64,000 nucleotides of DNA from CAYLPJ01 sp964385465 (GTDB lineage: Bacteria; Planctomycetota; Phycisphaerae; SM23-33), in the NCBI GenBank assembly GCA_964385465.1, contig CAYLPJ010000025.1, positions 1 to 64,000 of the forward strand. The letters are read 5' to 3'. The notes under the pieces are model-generated. The model was not told the DNA's origin. It did not search any database and was given only the letters and a program-made list of their open reading frames with translations. The number at the start of each line of letters is the position of its first letter. Position 1 is the stretch's first letter. Shown here in pieces: positions 8,301 through 17,500 of the stretch. Position numbers and translations under genes: made by a program.

Positions 8301-9488
8301 TCACTTGCTCTTTGCCCGGAGCGACCGGTACGCCGCGTCCAGAGCGTGCCTCAGCGTCCAGGCCTGGGAATCAGCACGGTGGTCCTTCCGGATATCCCGC
8401 AAGGCCTTACGCAATCGGTCTTGAACGTCTTCGGCCAGCACATCGCTGAAACCATTCAGCAGGCTCCGCGCGGTCAATTCGTAGATGGCCGCGCACGCTT
8501 CGCGATTGCCCGCGTTGTACAGCGGAGCGCCGCGCTCGATGGCAAGTTCGATGACTGCCATGGCCTTTCGAGTCGGGTTCGGCTCCGGCAGGGCCGGAAG
8601 CAGAACCCGGTCGATCACATGGACCACGCCGTTGGTCGCCTTGATGTTGGCCAGCACGACCGTCCCCTCGTCCACCTTGAACCGGCCGGTCGAGCCGACG
8701 TCCAGCTCGCCGCCCTGGAGTGTCTTGGCTTCCGGCAGGCCCAGGAGGACTTTTCTGGGAACACAGTGGTACTTCAGGATCGCGGCCAGGCGGTCCCGGT
8801 TGGCGCGCTTGAGGAGGTCCTCGACCGTGCCTTCAGGCAGGTCGCCAAACGCCTTGTCCGTTGGCGCAAACACGGTCAGCGGCCCGTCGCACTTGAGGGC
8901 ATCGACCAGGCCGGCCACCTTCGCCGCGGCAAGCAGCGTGTTGAAGTTGCCCGCCACCTTGGCCGTCTCGACGGTGTCCTTCGGCAGCAGGACGGTGTCG
9001 ATCACGTGGATCACCCCGTTGGAGGCAGGGATGTCAGTCTTGACAATACGCGAGGCGTCCACGCGCGGCCCGCCGCGCCCCTTGGAGACGAGCAGGCTGC
9101 TGCCCTGAACGGTATCGAGTATGGTCGACTGAAGCACCTGGGATGCCCCAAGCCGGCCCGGCACGACGTGAGTGGTCAACACGCCCACCAGCTTCTGGCG
9201 GTTTTCCGGCTTGAGCAGTTCAGCGACGGTGCCCTCGGGCAGTCTGGCGAAAGCCTCGTCAGTCGGGGCGAAAACGGTGAATGGCCCTTCCGACTTCAGC
9301 ACCTCGACCAACCCCGCGGCTTGGAGGGCCTTGGCCAGGGTCTTGAACGATCCAGTGGCCACGGCGGTGTCCACGATGTCCTTGGGAGAATCGGAGGCAA
9401 ACGCCGAACCGGTGCACGACAGAACCGCAGCGATCAGAGAAACTTCGGCAGCAGCGATGATCATGTCCCTTTTCGAAGTCCGCTTCAT
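8301..9488 (-). CDS. exported protein with two fasciclin (FAS1) domains
   Basis: A 395-residue protein with a basic N-terminus and hydrophobic export signal (residues 1-31). Cys25 after VLS gives a weak lipobox, so it may be a lipoprotein. Two FAS1 domains follow at about 36-169 and 171-300. Each has the TVFAPTDEAF/TVFAPTDKAF H1 motif and a closing HVIDTVLLP/HVIDRVLLP motif. The last ~95 residues are helical and unassigned. It is the first gene of the minus operon, with AAGGAGA just before the ATG and a TATAAT box at 9529-9534. FAS1 domains bind other proteins or lipids; one at the head of a lipid operon may handle the modified lipid or its surface. Confidence 0.9.
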   Translation of the reverse strand: MKRTSKRDMIIAAAEVSLIAAVLSCTGSAFASDSPKDIVDTAVATGSFKTLAKALQAAGLVEVLKSEGPFTVFAPTDEAFARLPEGTVAELLKPENRQKLVGVLTTHVVPGRLGASQVLQSTILDTVQGSSLLVSKGRGGPRVDASRIVKTDIPASNGVIHVIDTVLLPKDTVETAKVAGNFNTLLAAAKVAGLVDALKCDGPLTVFAPTDKAFGDLPEGTVEDLLKRANRDRLAAILKYHCVPRKVLLGLPEAKTLQGGELDVGSTGRFKVDEGTVVLANIKATNGVVHVIDRVLLPALPEPNPTRKAMAVIELAIERGAPLYNAGNREACAAIYELTARSLLNGFSDVLAEDVQDRLRKALRDIRKDHRADSQAWTLRHALDAAYRSLRAKSK

Positions 9489-9528
9489 CCTATGGTCTCC
9501 TTGTTCGTGCCGGTAGAGTTCCCGGCGT

Positions 9529-9557
9529 ATTATAGGCCTCCAGACCCCTGGGGATGC
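9529..9557 (-). promoter_or_regulatory. candidate promoter of the seven-gene fasciclin-to-DUF4345 operon
   Basis: On the minus strand a perfect TATAAT lies at 9534-9529, 17 bp downstream of GCATCC at 9557-9552. The -10 is consensus but the -35 does not match sigma-70. Its ATCC core could suit an alternative sigma factor. Predicted transcription starts near 9522, giving a leader of about 33 nt before the ATG at 9488. Confidence 0.45.
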
Positions 9558-9600
9558 TGGGCCGCAGCCCAAACGGGCCTTGTCTGACTATCTGTGAGCC

Positions 9601-9634
9601 CTCTCCCACGCGTCTGCCCGTGGCCAAGGGAGAG
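9601..9634. repeat. short inverted repeat
   Basis: CTCTCCC at 9601-9607 pairs exactly with GGGAGAG at 9628-9634 around a 20-nt loop that can itself pair CACG with CGTG. It lies between the fasciclin promoter and the transposase remnant. There is no T-tract, and it may be part of the mobile-element scar. Confidence 0.3.
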
Positions 9635-9708
9635 AGCCGCACTACCCCAAGTTCGCCAGTTACGTTCGTAAGTTCTTTGTTTACGTTCACAACGCCCAGA
9701 AGTCTTGA

Positions 9709-10095
9709 CTACATCCCGGTCGGTTTCTCGTCGGTCACCGGCAGGTTCGACGGCAGGTTCAGCCCCAGCCGGTGCAGCAGGATCCCCTGGTGCTCGTCCG
9801 GCCGGGTCACGCAGCGGCGGTGGATCAGGACGTGGTCCGATTCCTGGTACGGCCGATGGATCTTCAGCAGGTGCAGGTCGCGGTCGATGGCGTCCACGAG
9901 GCCGCTTCGCCGGGCCAGCATGTGGATCGCGCCGAGGCCGCCGCAGGTCACCGCGCCGGCGCGGCCGGCGACCTCGTAGTGGATGTTGGTGGCGGCCAGG
10001 ACCGGCTCGCCCCGATCTTCGCGGGAGAAATCGGCCAGCCGGCCGCGGATTCGGAGCTTGCGTTTGCGGAGCCGATTGCGTGTAGTAGCGTTCAC
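9709..10095 (-). pseudogene. truncated IS1380-family transposase
   Basis: About 90 residues from a GTG at 10095 match the N-terminus of IS1380-type DDE transposases. The signs are a basic start, NIHYEVAGRAGAV, CGGLGAIHMLARRSGL, IDRDLHLLKIHRPY and ESDHVL. After residue 90 (about position 9826) the expected continuation is lost. The next 38 residues up to the stop at 9709 are unrelated to that family as far as can be seen, and the catalytic DDE core is absent. A full-length element would code for over 400 residues, so this is a broken remnant with no transposase activity. Recognition is from memory of the family. Confidence 0.7.
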
Positions 10096-10172
10096 TCGAA
10101 AAGCCTCCGTGCTCGTGGGTCGTCGGTCTTTGGCAACCCAACGATTACCATGAAAACGCGGGGCTTTTCGAG
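10095..10172. repeat. 11-bp perfect inverted repeat at the transposase start
   Basis: CTCGAAAAGCC at 10095-10105 is repeated inverted as GGCTTTTCGAG at 10162-10172. The first arm touches the start of the transposase remnant. The pair could be the element's terminal or subterminal repeat or an operator over its promoter. No target-site duplication was recognised. Confidence 0.5.
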
Positions 10173-10227
10173 CGTTTTTACGCGCCCAACCTACGAATGC
10201 CCTCCAGGGATCGCTTGTTCAAGGTCT

Positions 10228-10264
10228 AGGCCTGCTGAAGAGCTACTTCCGCGAGGCGGCTTGA
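10228..10264 (+). repeat. left copy of an imperfect direct repeat flanking higBA
   Basis: This 37-bp segment is identical at 33 of 37 positions to 11176-11212. Read on the plus strand it gives GLLKSYFREAA then TGA; the right copy gives GLLKSHFREAAC. Two of the four differences fall at third codon positions, so both copies look like ends of a once-coding sequence. Confidence 0.6.
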
Positions 10265-10304
10265 ACCTTCGGGCAAGACCTGGAGTGCATTGGGGCCGCT
10301 CGAC

Positions 10305-10351
10305 ATTGTGTCTAACTTCCGCTTGACTTCCCGTCGAAGGTTAGACATAAT
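10305..10351 (+). promoter_or_regulatory. higBA promoter and overlapping palindromic operator
   Basis: TTGACT at 10323-10328 and CATAAT at 10346-10351 are 17 bp apart, a good sigma-70 promoter. ATTGTGTCTAAC at 10305-10316 and GTTAGACATAAT at 10340-10351 form an inverted repeat with one mismatch in 12. Its right arm covers the -10 box. HigA-type antitoxins repress their own operon by binding such palindromes, so this is the likely operator. Transcription would begin about 10358, exactly at the GTG of higB. Confidence 0.65.
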
Positions 10352-10357
10352 GTCCAT

Positions 10358-10660
10358 GTGCGAGTCATCAGCCTCAAACCACTGCGAGAGTACTGGCAGC
10401 GTCATCCGGATGCGGAGGAGCCACTTCGCCTCTGGTACAAGACCGCGACCAGCGCCATGTGGTCAAGCCTACAAGATGTGCGCCAGACGTACGCGCATGC
10501 AGACGGCGTCAAGACCTCGCGAGGCGGGACCTTGACCGTCTTCAACATCGGCGGCAACAAGCACCGCCTCGTGGTCCGCATCCGGTACGACTACCAGTTG
10601 ATCAACGTGCGGGCCGTCATGACGCATCAAGAATACGACGAAGGCAGATGGAAGGAATAG
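10358..10660 (+). CDS. higB: HigB-family toxin (mRNA interferase)
   Basis: A 100-residue RelE-fold toxin of the HigB type, which cleaves mRNA at the ribosome. Family marks are the opening RVISLKPLREYW, HPDAEEPLRLWY near residues 16-27, TVFNIGGNKHRLVVRI near 60-75 and the C-terminal MTHQEYD. The start is a GTG. An ATG 2 bp upstream is in another frame and gives no related protein. No Shine-Dalgarno sequence precedes the GTG, and the predicted transcript begins on it, so translation may be leaderless. The antitoxin gene begins 2 bp after the stop. Toxin-first order is typical for hig loci. Confidence 0.88.
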   Translation: MRVISLKPLREYWQRHPDAEEPLRLWYKTATSAMWSSLQDVRQTYAHADGVKTSRGGTLTVFNIGGNKHRLVVRIRYDYQLINVRAVMTHQEYDEGRWKE

Positions 10661-10662
10661 CC

Positions 10663-11088
10663 ATGCCGACGACGCGAAACGCCAACCGAAGGCTCCCCCG
10701 GAGCTTCGAGGGCCTTGTCGCCATGATGCCCCCACAGGCGATCATGGATGACGTGCATTACGACAACACGGTCGAGGTGATTGATCGGCTGATGGCGGCC
10801 GGCAAGCTGACCAAGGCCCAGGAACTCTACCTCGAGACACTGGTCCAGCTGGTTCAGGCCTACGAGGCGAAGCACCATGCCATCGATACCGCGGAGCTGA
10901 GCGGCATCGACGCGCTGCGTCAGTTGCTGGCCGACAACGATATGAATGCCTCTGACCTGGCCCGGCTGCTGAGCGTCCATCCGAGCATGGGATCCAAGAT
11001 ACTCAAAGGCGATCGCTCCTTGACCGTGAAGCACCTTCGAAAGCTCGCCGATCGGTTCAAGGTCCGACCGGAGCTCTTCATGGCGTGA
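10663..11088 (+). CDS. higA: HigA-family antitoxin, helix-turn-helix
   Basis: A 141-residue antitoxin and autorepressor. The C-terminal third is an XRE-like helix-turn-helix: DNDMNASDLARLLSVHPS, then SKILKGDRSLTVKHLRKLADRF. The N-terminal part (PPQAIMDDVHYDNTVEVIDRL onward) is the helical segment common to longer HigA proteins that lack a short form. It starts 2 bp after higB with GGAAT just upstream. Its probable target is the palindrome at 10305-10351. The pair lies beside a dead transposase and between direct repeats, which suggests horizontal arrival. Confidence 0.88.
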   Translation: MPTTRNANRRLPRSFEGLVAMMPPQAIMDDVHYDNTVEVIDRLMAAGKLTKAQELYLETLVQLVQAYEAKHHAIDTAELSGIDALRQLLADNDMNASDLARLLSVHPSMGSKILKGDRSLTVKHLRKLADRFKVRPELFMA

Positions 11089-11532
11089 TCCCAGGGGCAG
11101 GGAGAGGCCAGCGGACCGGAGCGTTGTGCGCGTCTTTGGTTTGACCTACTTCACGACGTTCATGCTGCTGAGCTGAGGCCTGCTGAAGAGCCACTTCCGC
11201 GAGGCCGCCTGCGCCCTCGGATGAAACCTGGACCCCCTACTGGCATGCAACAGGACAGGGGAGAAAGGGCTCAGCCGAACGCGCTCCGCTGTAGGGCAGA
11301 AGAATCCTTGCTCGGCGCTTCCCAGCTACCACGTTTGTGGCTAGAATACTCCCAGTCCAACCCCCGATCCTGCGACCTCCGGGCCCGGGTCGGCGCGTTT
11401 CTACAGTTTTTCGTTCTGTACTACCGGGACTACCGGATTAAGGGCCGACTACCGCGTCTGTACGCAACTCCATGCAACGCTTTGCAACGCTTCGCGAAAG
11501 TACCACATAGCACCCATACATTGACAGGCCAA
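11089..11532. other. 444-bp gap with no gene recognised
   Basis: It holds the right copy of the direct repeat (11176-11212). Its base composition is locally lower in GC around 11400-11520 than the flanking genes. A tandem GCAACGCTT pair occurs near 11473-11491. No coding region, RNA gene or strong terminator was recognised. Confidence 0.5.
11176..11212 (+). repeat. right copy of the imperfect direct repeat flanking higBA
   Basis: It matches 10228-10264 at 33 of 37 positions. The distance between copies is 948 bp, and higBA lies between them. Confidence 0.6.
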
Positions 11533-14500
11533 TCACTTACGGGCTTTTCGGGGAGGCTCCAGATCGCGCCTCACAACCCGGAGGTCGTGGGGGCAGAGCA
11601 GCCGGCTCACGAGGAGGTCGGAAAGCTCGGGGCGGGCCGGAGTCTGCGAGGGGCTGGACGCGGCGCTGTTGGCGGGACGGGCCGTGCTCGCCGACGGCCA
11701 AGCGTTCACGGCGACGAGCGTCGGCGCGCATGCAGTTGCCAATGAGTGTGATACATCAAAGGTGATATCGACGCCGAGCGGTTCTGCCACCAGGTCGTAC
11801 GTGGCAGGCTGAGGGACGGAACCGCGAGACTCAACCGGCCCCGCCCACGCGTGGGACACGCCGGACTCGCACTGCAAGACAGGAGCGTTGGCAAGCGCCG
11901 AGCCGGCAGAGGGGGCCTCGGTCGGCTCCTCAGCCGGCGGGGCCGGGGCACTCGGCGGGACAAGCCAGCAGGCCCCGTGGTTGCGCTTGAGGATCACGTA
12001 GTCGGCCCTATCGACTCGGCCGCTGCCGTCGAAGTCGCCGGAGGTCCAGTCGGCGCCGGCCTGCCCGAAGCCCGACCGCAAAGCGTCGAGGTCTGCCTTG
12101 GAGACCTGTCCATCGAGGGTCGCGTCGCCGGGGACTGTCAGGACGGTGGCGTGGCCGACGTCCGTACCGTCGCCGCCGAGAGGCACGCCGGCTGGGGTCT
12201 GGAGTCCGTCGCCGGAGACGGTGAAGGCCAGTTCGCCCAGCGAGATCATCGTCGCTGACAGATCCCACCGGGCGGTGTTGGTTAGAGAGTCGTACACTAC
12301 GGTCACGAGCGAAAGGTCCACGTCTTCGCCGGTCGTCTCGTTGTGCAGGGCGAGGTCGGCGGCGTCGAGGCTGTCGGAGACATCCTCCGTGAATCGGACG
12401 GCGACGCTGGTCAGTTCATCGCGGATCCCGCTGTTGTCGTTGGTTCCGACATCGGCCACCTGCGGCGCCGCGCTGTTGGGTCTGCCCGGGGACCCTGCGT
12501 ATCCGCCATCCGCCCAGTTGTACACATCGTTGCCGTATGCGCCCGCCACGGTGCGCATTACGGACGACCCGTCACCGTCCGCTGCGACCGGCCAGGGGGA
12601 ATCGTCGTCATACACGACTCGGTCCTCGATGATATACGGAACGCCGCCGAGCGGCTCGGGGGTATCGGGGCGTTCCAGCCTCAGCGATTCGCCATCGTTG
12701 TCGAGGGCGGCGTGGACGTCCCACTGGATAACCGGAACGTCGGCGGGCAGGTCGCTGCCGTATAGTGCGCGGAACGCCGCAGGGGCGGCGCTGGTCAGGA
12801 CCGCGTACCCCCAGGCCGGCAGGACCAGACCCTCGGGGACCGTCAGGTCGACCCCGCCGACCCGCCACGTATTGCCTGGGTTGGCGGGATCGTACAGCGA
12901 CACAGGCGAGGGAGTGCGGTTGTAGAGCTCGACGAACTCCACAAGCGGACCGGTCGGATGGTACAGGACCTCATTGAGCACCACCGGCCCGATGTAGGGT
13001 CCGGCGTCGGCGTTGTCTGCGCCCGGGGTGGTCGCAGCCATCAGCGTGAACTCGGTCTCTCCGCTATGGACGGTATGCAGCCCGAAGGCGGTGCCGTTGG
13101 GCGAGACGTCGAAATCCACGTGCTCACGGTAGCCGCCCGGGGCACCGTCGACACTCGAGGACAGGTACACATCGTCGCCGAGCTCGCTTAAGGCGAAAGG
13201 CAGGGCGCTACCCGGGTCGGATGAGCCCGGGCCGAAGTTCGACGACTCGGTCAGCACCAGGTATGCGCCCGGTGCGACCGCCGTACCGTCGGCGATGCGG
13301 TACTTTGTCAGGACCGAGCCGCTGTCGCTGAGGAACCACCCGCCGATTTCAACGATCTCTTCGGAGGTGTTGTGCAGCTCGATCCAGTCGCCGGTCGGCT
13401 CGTCGGTATGGGCCAGCACCTCGGTGATGATCACCGTGCCGGGCTCGAGTCCTCCGCCGGCCTCGCCCGGATCGCCGCCCCAGGCCGGGCTTGCCATCCA
13501 GTTGTCCCCGTCTTCCCACGCCTCGGCGGGTGCGGCCTCGTCAATGACAACCAGCGAGAACCCTTCGCCGTCAGTGTGGCTCTGCCATCCGTCGCGGTAC
13601 CGGAAGCTCTGGATCACCCCGTCGGTGGCGTCGGCCAGCTCGATCCGCTCGTCGCCGTTGCTCAGCCCGCCGATCCACTGCCCGGCGACGGTGATCTCCG
13701 CCGTGTCATACCGGCTGGCGAAGGCCGTCTGGTTGCGGACGATGACCACGCGCTCGCCCGGCGCGAGGCTGGTAACCGCCGTCGGGGCGAAGGCGAATGT
13801 CACCCCCCGTGTGACACTCACGCCGGAGAGGTCCAACACGGTGCCGCCGACATTGGTCAGCTCGATGAACTCGAACTCCTCGTCGTCGTGCACCGCGGCC
13901 GGGTCGGGCGGGGGGTGGTACATCACCTCGGTGACGCGAAGCCCCTCGGTCAACGGCGTGGCCGTGCCTTCGCCGGCGACGAAATGCACCGGTCCCGACC
14001 AGTGGCTCCACCGTCCGGTGGAGTCCTTGTACCGCACGCGGACGCGGTAGGCATGACCGGGCCGGGCGACGGTGGCCGGAACCGTCATCTCCTTGTCGTA
14101 CACGAGCAGCTCGCCGCTCTCCCAAAGCGTAGTGATCTCGTACATGCCCGGATCGTCGGGGTCGTAGGCGGGGGCGGACTCGTCGGTGACTTCCGCGATC
14201 CGCCACTCCATGGCCGCGAACGATCCGGTTGCGTCATCGAACGGCGAGGCCTCGAACGCAAGCCCGTTGACCGGGAATCCGGCCGGGCCTCTGTAGGCGA
14301 GCGTAGGGGTCCGAGGCAGGTCGGGATCGTCCGTGTTCGTTTCGAACTCCCGATTCGAGGAGACCACGTAGTCCTTCATGATCTGCACCATGCCCGGGAA
14401 GTCCTTGGTGGCCGCTTTCTGGTAGAAGCGTCCCTCGCCGGCCTTGGACGAGCTGACATAGTCGTAATTGGTCATGATAGGGTTATAGTCCCACATCGCC

Positions 14501-17500
14501 CGATCGGCATCGACGATGCTCGGCCCGCCCAGCGAGTCGTCGATGACAGCCCCCAGCCCGTCCAGCAGCCGGTTCATCTGCTCCGGGTTGTAGAGCAGGT
14601 CATAGAATTCGCGGAGGGCGTTTCGGTATTCCAGGTCCAGGTTCGGATTGTCCAGGAGGATCCGCCCGTAGCTGCCGTTGCGGAAGGGGTCCTCCCCGTT
14701 GCCGTACATGTTGTTCGCCCAGGTCAGATCCACGTCCCACGGCAGCATGGACCAGATGCCAGTCTCCGGGTTGCTATAGAAAAAGTAGTTCTTTCCGTAG
14801 CCGATGTCGCCGTGGTGAGCGCCCTCGCAGACCGCGCGGTATGCGTAGTACATGTCCAGGTCGACGTTGTCCCGCCACCACTGCTCTGACGGTGCGTTCG
14901 CCCAGCCGGTCTCACCGCCGGAGCCGTTCTTGAAAAGATTGTAGTCGGACTTGTCCGACGGGGCCGTCGGGCCCTGGTTGTTCAGCGACCCGTTGTAGCC
15001 CTCGACCTTGTAGAGGTTGCCGTCCGGCAGGCCGTGCTCGTCCAGGAAAGCCCCGTCCATCTGTTCTATGACCAGGTACAGGCCCTGGAAGTCTCCGTCG
15101 TACTGGGTGGAGCCGTTCTCGTGGGCGCTCTCGACGATCCGGAAGTGCACCCAATTCGTATTCGGGGCCGGTACGCCGGCAAGGTTGAACATCAGGAACG
15201 TCGCAGCCTCGAAGACGCCCTGCTCGCCGCGATGCTGGTAATTGCCCTGCTGAATCGCCGCCGAGAAGTTGAGCTTGTCCCATTTCGTGTCGTACTTCTT
15301 GCCGTAGTCGTCGCGGGCCTGGAAGTAATGGCCTCGGTTGAAGTCGAACTTCCACATATTCTTGCCCATGCGAAAGCGGTGGACGCCCCCGCGAGGTCGG
15401 TAGCGGATGTTGTCGTATACCACGCCGTCGTAGATCAGCGTGCCCTGCCAAAGGTACGCGCTGCCCCCATACGCTGAGGCCGTCGAGTTCGGGATGTACT
15501 GGGAGTCCTCGTGGTCGGCCCTCGTGGTGATCAACTGATAGACCGGCACGCTCGTCAGTGTCGCGGCATCGTACGTCACCGGCGTGCTCAACTCCGGGTC
15601 CGTGCTGTCGGGGTCGATCGCGCCGGTCCAGCTCGGCACGCCATCGTAGACGTAGTAGGCGAAGTTGCCCGCCATGTCGTCGGCGTAGGGCGCCCTGAGC
15701 GACAAGGCATCGTTCGAGGCGTCCGTCGCGGTGATGCGGTATCGCACCAGCAGGCGGTGGGTATTCAGGGCGCCCGGGATGACGGCCGAGTAGACGCTGT
15801 CGTCGGCCTGCTCGTCGCAGCCGGAGCCGTCGTCGACCATCGCCAGGTCGGTCCACGTATTCTCGTAATCTGGCGTGCCGTACTCGATGTACGCCCCGGG
15901 CTCGACCAGTTGGTAGTGCAGCACGACGCTCGCGACGCCGTCGGGATCGGTGACCTTGGCGGTGATCGTCACGTCCTGGCCTGATACGGGCTGGTTCGGC
16001 AAATGGTCGACCTGCCGCATCTGAGGTGCGGCGTTGACGGCGAAGACGGCGTTGACTCCCCCGGGGGTCGGCATCGCGCCGCGCCAACTCCCGCCGAGGT
16101 CGTTGCTGAGCGATGGGTGTACCAACTGGACCGACGGCCCGGGGTCCTCGCCGGTGATCGGCCAGGGAAAGGCCAGCCCGTAGTCGACGCGATCGACGGT
16201 CTCGAAGGTCGCGTCGGTCAGCTCGATCGTCTCGCCGTCGTTGTCCAGCGAACCGGTCCACGGGCCCAGCGGGGTGAAGCCGAACTTCGACTCGAACGCA
16301 TCCGGATTCTTCGCGATGACAAGGTAGCCCTTGGGCGGAATGGTCGTCCCGGCCGGGATGGTGTACTCGATGCCGTCGGTGAACTGCCAGCCGGCGACGT
16401 CAACCGAGTTCGAGGAGCCGTTGTAGAGCTCGACGAACTCGGTCAACTCGGTCTTGACGTCCGGATCGGTGTGGAACTCGTTGATGAGCACGCCGGGGTA
16501 CTCGTCGCCGGCCCCGTTGAACGCGCCGGGCGTGGGGGCGGTGAAGAACTTGCCCCCGGGATCGTAGCTGACCCCCTCGAGCACGAGCTCCGGCAGCATC
16601 AGCAGGTCCGCGTCGCCGGCGGAGACATTCAGCACGTGGATCGCCAGCACGTTGCCGGACGGCAGGAGGGCGTCGAGGTACGCGGTGACGTCGATGTCCT
16701 CGAACCCGACCGCGGCGGCGTTGTCGCGGGTCGCCGTCGCCGTCGAGTCCCACGCCGGCGACGCCGGGGCGTTGCGCTCGGCGATCTGCACGCCATTGAG
16801 GTATGCCACGAAGCCGTCATCGTACTTCATCCGAAGCGTCATGCCGGTCGGACCGGCGATGGTCGGATCGTCGAACTCGATTCGCGTCCATAGCGATGAC
16901 GCCGCCCCGGCCATATCCGTCGAGACGTCTGTGGCAAGCAGGGCATCGAATGCCAGCTGGTCGTCGCTGAAGCCCACGCCGGTGGTCGCCGGAACGACCG
17001 TACCGAACGGAACATCCAAGTCGTCGTTCTCAGCGCCGAGCGTGCCATTGGCGTCGCGGACGAAATCTCCGGCGCCGTCGGCGTCGGTTCCGCCGGTCCG
17101 CCGCAGCCAGCTCAGCGGTCCCGAGGGCCCGGTCTCCTCCAGGCGGATGCCCGTCAGGCCGTAGCCCTTCGATCCGTTCGCCATTCCGTCGGGCCGGACG
17201 CTCGTCGGGATCGAGTCGGTATACTGCTCCGACGCCACGGAGAACTCCCCGTCGGGGCCCGGGTCGATGCAACTCCAGCGCGCTACGTACCCCTGGGCAA
17301 CGTCGTGGTTCTGACCGGTCCAGACCGCGACCTGCCTATCGCCGAGGACCACCACTCCCTCCCCCGTGCTGTGCGCGGAGGTTGCCGAGACCGCCCCCAG
17401 CAGCGTAACCAGCGTCCAGCGGTCGGTGTACCTGCTGTCGCCCCGCACGGCCGAGCCGGCAAAGTCGTAGGTCACCGCGTCGCCGTCGTCCAGGCCGGTA

